Assembly (NCBI GenBank): GCA_022497155.1
Contig: MU385719.1
Coordinates: forward strand, 744,001-808,000
Reading direction: 5' to 3'
From: Whalleya microplaca
Lineage: Eukaryota > Ascomycota > Sordariomycetes > Xylariales > Xylariaceae
DNA length: 64,000 bases
The translations under genes and the position numbers were made by a program. Below are positions 61,301-64,000 of the stretch, piece by piece. Numbering within the stretch: position 1 is the stretch's first letter; each line of letters begins with the position of its first letter. The notes below the pieces were generated by a model. The model was not told the DNA's origin and made no database searches. It saw only the letters and a program-made list of their open reading frames with translations.

Positions 61301-64000
61301 CCTACAGCATATTTAACTACTTTGTAGGTATGAATGTGCAAGGTTAGCATCCTCCTCATTGCTAGTCTTGGTACAAAAATTGGGACACTTATGAGATAGC
61401 CGTTCAACGAACGCCTTGAATCAAATCTGTGATGCATCAGCTGTAACATAGCTATCTAAACGAGTGCCATTCGAGCTATCTTTGGGGATTCAAGATGGGA
61501 CCAGCCTTTCTGATACTGATGCTTGAATGGAATGCTGTCAAAGGACACATATAGGATTACTGTAATGGCACGGCGCGAAGGCAGCTTAGATGCTGACAAG
61601 TCTCCGTCCTTATGTCTTCCTTCAGGGATGACTTGAATAGGAAGGATTGTTTCCGCGTCAATCCTCAAGGCCTTGTTCCTCACGATATGATATATCTTAT
61701 CGATGCGAACCCGATGGCCTGGAATCTGCAGCAATTGTTCCAACCCAGAGGAGACCTTTGTGGGGATATAAGATGTTCGGTCTTAAGATCTACTACGTAT
61801 CACGTACGATCATTGGAGTAACACACGTATGTAAGCAGCCAGGGGCTGATGGCGTATTACGATTCGTCCATATAGAGCTATTGTTAGTTCTATTAATAAT
61901 AAGTTGAACGCAAATCTTCTCAACTATGTAGATGTTGGTCTGAGGTGCTTACATAGGTAGTACGAGCCGTCTCGTCGCCGAGTTCAAACCTGCATTGAGC
62001 GACCTTGACGACCTTTCCGGGCACGAGTTGATAGAATGCCAGGGCCCCAGTCGTATTTCATCGTTTTCCTATGGCTACAATAGGATAAGAGCCAAAAATG
62101 CTATCTTCGACTCGTACAATGTAGTGCCTACGGCATAATACATACTAGACCTGGAGGGCATTGAAGCGCTGATCGTTACCACAACGATACTAGAATATAA
62201 CCATTTTTGTCTTCCGACCTTCTGGCTACATTTAACACTTGAGGACAAAAGGAAGGTTGGGAGCCCTCGAAGAAGATCATTTTCGCTGTAGATGGAGTGA
62301 TCCCCAGGGTCCCCAGACTGTATCGGCTTTTTTTGTGGATAAAGGCATGGCCGAGAAAGGTTGCAGAGAGGGTTTTAAATACTGGGCATCCGTAGGGATT
62401 AAAGGTGCTAGGAGTCTTTCGCCGAAGACTTGGATAGCATGTCTTCCGTCGTGGGGTTTAGACGGCGTCTGTTTCCGATATTGATGATGGACTACCTACT
62501 GCATTTGCACAAATCGGCTTTTGGGTGGGGCTAGTTTCCACCCCACGCCGGAGAGGGGATCTTAGACGCCATCAGAATTATTAGTCGTATATAGGGAAAC
62601 ACGGGCTGTAGGCTGACCGGCACATTTAGTTGTACTATCTATATGCAGAGGATCGGTCCAGTTGAATAAAATAAAGGAGAATATTGTCAGCCCTCGGCAG
62701 TCCTTCGGCAGTCCCTCGACCGTTTTCGAATGCAGGACATACTCTTCAACACCGTCGAATATATCACGCTGCTTTGTTGTCAACGCCATTGACGTCCATT
62801 TTGATTATACTGGCTACTGTGTTCAGGACATGGCTGCTCATGAAGAAATCCCTCATGGCCACAGTTTCATCACTTGCCAGCGTCCCAGAGCCCTGGGTCT
62901 TCCACAATCACACAAGAGAGTTCGGGATGCTAAAAGGGATGGTCTAATGCATGGAGAACCCATACTGTAATGCATGTATGTGTGCACTATGTAGGGATAT
63001 ATCCTAGGCGGAGTGGGTGTATTAAGCTTGAAGAGGTAGTTACCTGCTTCAGAGAATATTCTCCCAAATCCCAAAGATTGGCTATTTATTAGTCTTTACC
63101 TACATGTAGGTATAATCAATACTTCAGCTGCAGGTTACATGTATTCCTATTGGTCAATTGAGCAACGAAATTGAACCTACGCCCAATCGCGTCTAGGTAG
63201 CCCTGCTCTTTTCAACCCAGGTGGCAGGCCGTACATCACAGGCGGCATACTCATTATTATATCTCTCGGGCACAACCACAAAGTTGCAGTTGCGATTGGA
63301 TCTGTTTAGAGCCGTTTAGGAGCTTGTAGGTGCTCCGGAGTAGCACAGGTATGGAATCTCCATGAGCAAGCTGGCAAGCTACCTTTGCAGGGAATGAGTC
63401 GGAGGATGGTGGATGGCTCAGCTTCGCACTTTCTAGGGCCGACTCGACCTCACCGAATGGAGATCACAAGTTTAGCATTATCAAAAAGAAAAGAGACTCG
63501 CATGTACTACATATGTAGTGAAGTCGGAAGTTTGCTGCAGAACGCAGATCCCCATCGCTTTTGGAGACAGTGTTGCTCACAGTTCCAGACCGCCGGAGCC
63601 TGGATGAGCCTCGTGCTGTTGGATAGCCTACTGTGTACTTTTACATTGTATAGCAAGAGATATGAGCTGTATGGATAGGTGTATCCTTGTGCTTCGTGTG
63701 TTCCACTGCCTAGATTCGGCCCATAGACGTACGTGTATGAAGATTACGTAGTGCTGTAGACTAGACCACCGATGTACCAGAATAATCCAAATTATGTAGC
63801 GTAAGCTTACCGTTTGACAGCAGCGGCAGTGGAGTTTATCTGAATAATCTCTCCTGTTTACTACATACATAATAGACTTATACATAGAACGTATTAGTCT
63901 CTATGTGCTATGTAACAACTTCGGTGATCCCAATTGAGTCTTGTAGGCCAGCTTGAAGCTATGCACCGAGATAGCTCAAGTAGATAACTTGCCTAGGCAA
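58363..64000. other. Gene-poor interval, second part, to window end
   Basis: This 5.6-kb stretch contains no convincing gene. A 70-codon minus frame at 58363-58575 begins with ATG and has a credible amino-acid mix but matches no family I know. A hairpin CCCCTGA/TCAGGGG lies near 60428-60446. Frames around 62660-62970 overlap in two phases. The block may be ancient decayed sequence, long regulatory DNA, or hold non-coding transcripts; sequence alone does not decide. Confidence 0.45.

Overview
The window is nuclear DNA of a filamentous ascomycete, most likely a sordariomycete. Short GT-AG introns (about 50-110 nt, several with CTAAC-type branch sites), a CON7-type C2H2 regulator, an AA9 lytic polysaccharide monooxygenase and intronless giant FMP27 all fit this. 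Placing it in an order from sequence alone is not safe; abundant TAGGTAGGTA-type intergenic motifs are seen, but no marker gene is.

Layout. 1-4237 (-): RRP5, an S1-repeat pre-rRNA processing factor whose 3' end lies outside the window. 4796-7618 (+): five-exon YML020W-like alpha/beta-hydrolase protein, divergent from RRP5. 9248-18190 (+): FMP27/SABRE/Hobbit-type bridge-like lipid transfer protein, one 2980-aa exon. 19717-20605 (-): SNF8/VPS22 (ESCRT-II), divergent from 21157-21813 (+), RPS16 (uS9). 22941-23690: a degenerate minisatellite with a unit near 117 bp. 24020-25594 (-): AAR2 (U5 snRNP assembly). 29483-31100 (-): CON7. 31.1-44.05 kb: a long stretch with no recognisable gene, containing a 562-bp MULE-like element with an 11-bp target-site duplication. 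44054-45133 (-): AA9 LPMO. 46138-48520 (-): DBP2 DEAD-box helicase with one 474-nt intron among 50-56-nt introns. 49380-51393 (-): THI20-type bifunctional thiamine enzyme, nine exons. 53048-54001 (-): bHLH regulator. 54-64 kb: no convincing gene.

Most genes are housekeeping: ribosome production (RRP5, RPS16, DBP2), splicing (AAR2, DBP2), membrane traffic and lipid transport (SNF8, FMP27) and vitamin B1 (THI20). CON7, the bHLH protein and the LPMO are the lifestyle genes. They lie beside or near the two long gene-poor blocks. The genes do not form a biosynthetic cluster or a defence system.

I rebuilt exon structures by hand and checked that phases close to an intact reading frame in every multi-exon gene. 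No previously undescribed multi-gene system is supported. The points most worth a second look are the MULE-like element, the interleaved inverted repeats in the RRP5 divergent promoter, the long DBP2 intron with its C-rich tract next to the 5' splice site, the Ala-Pro dipeptide before the catalytic histidine of the LPMO, the Trp-motif repeats in the YML020W-like protein, and the minisatellite between RPS16 and AAR2.
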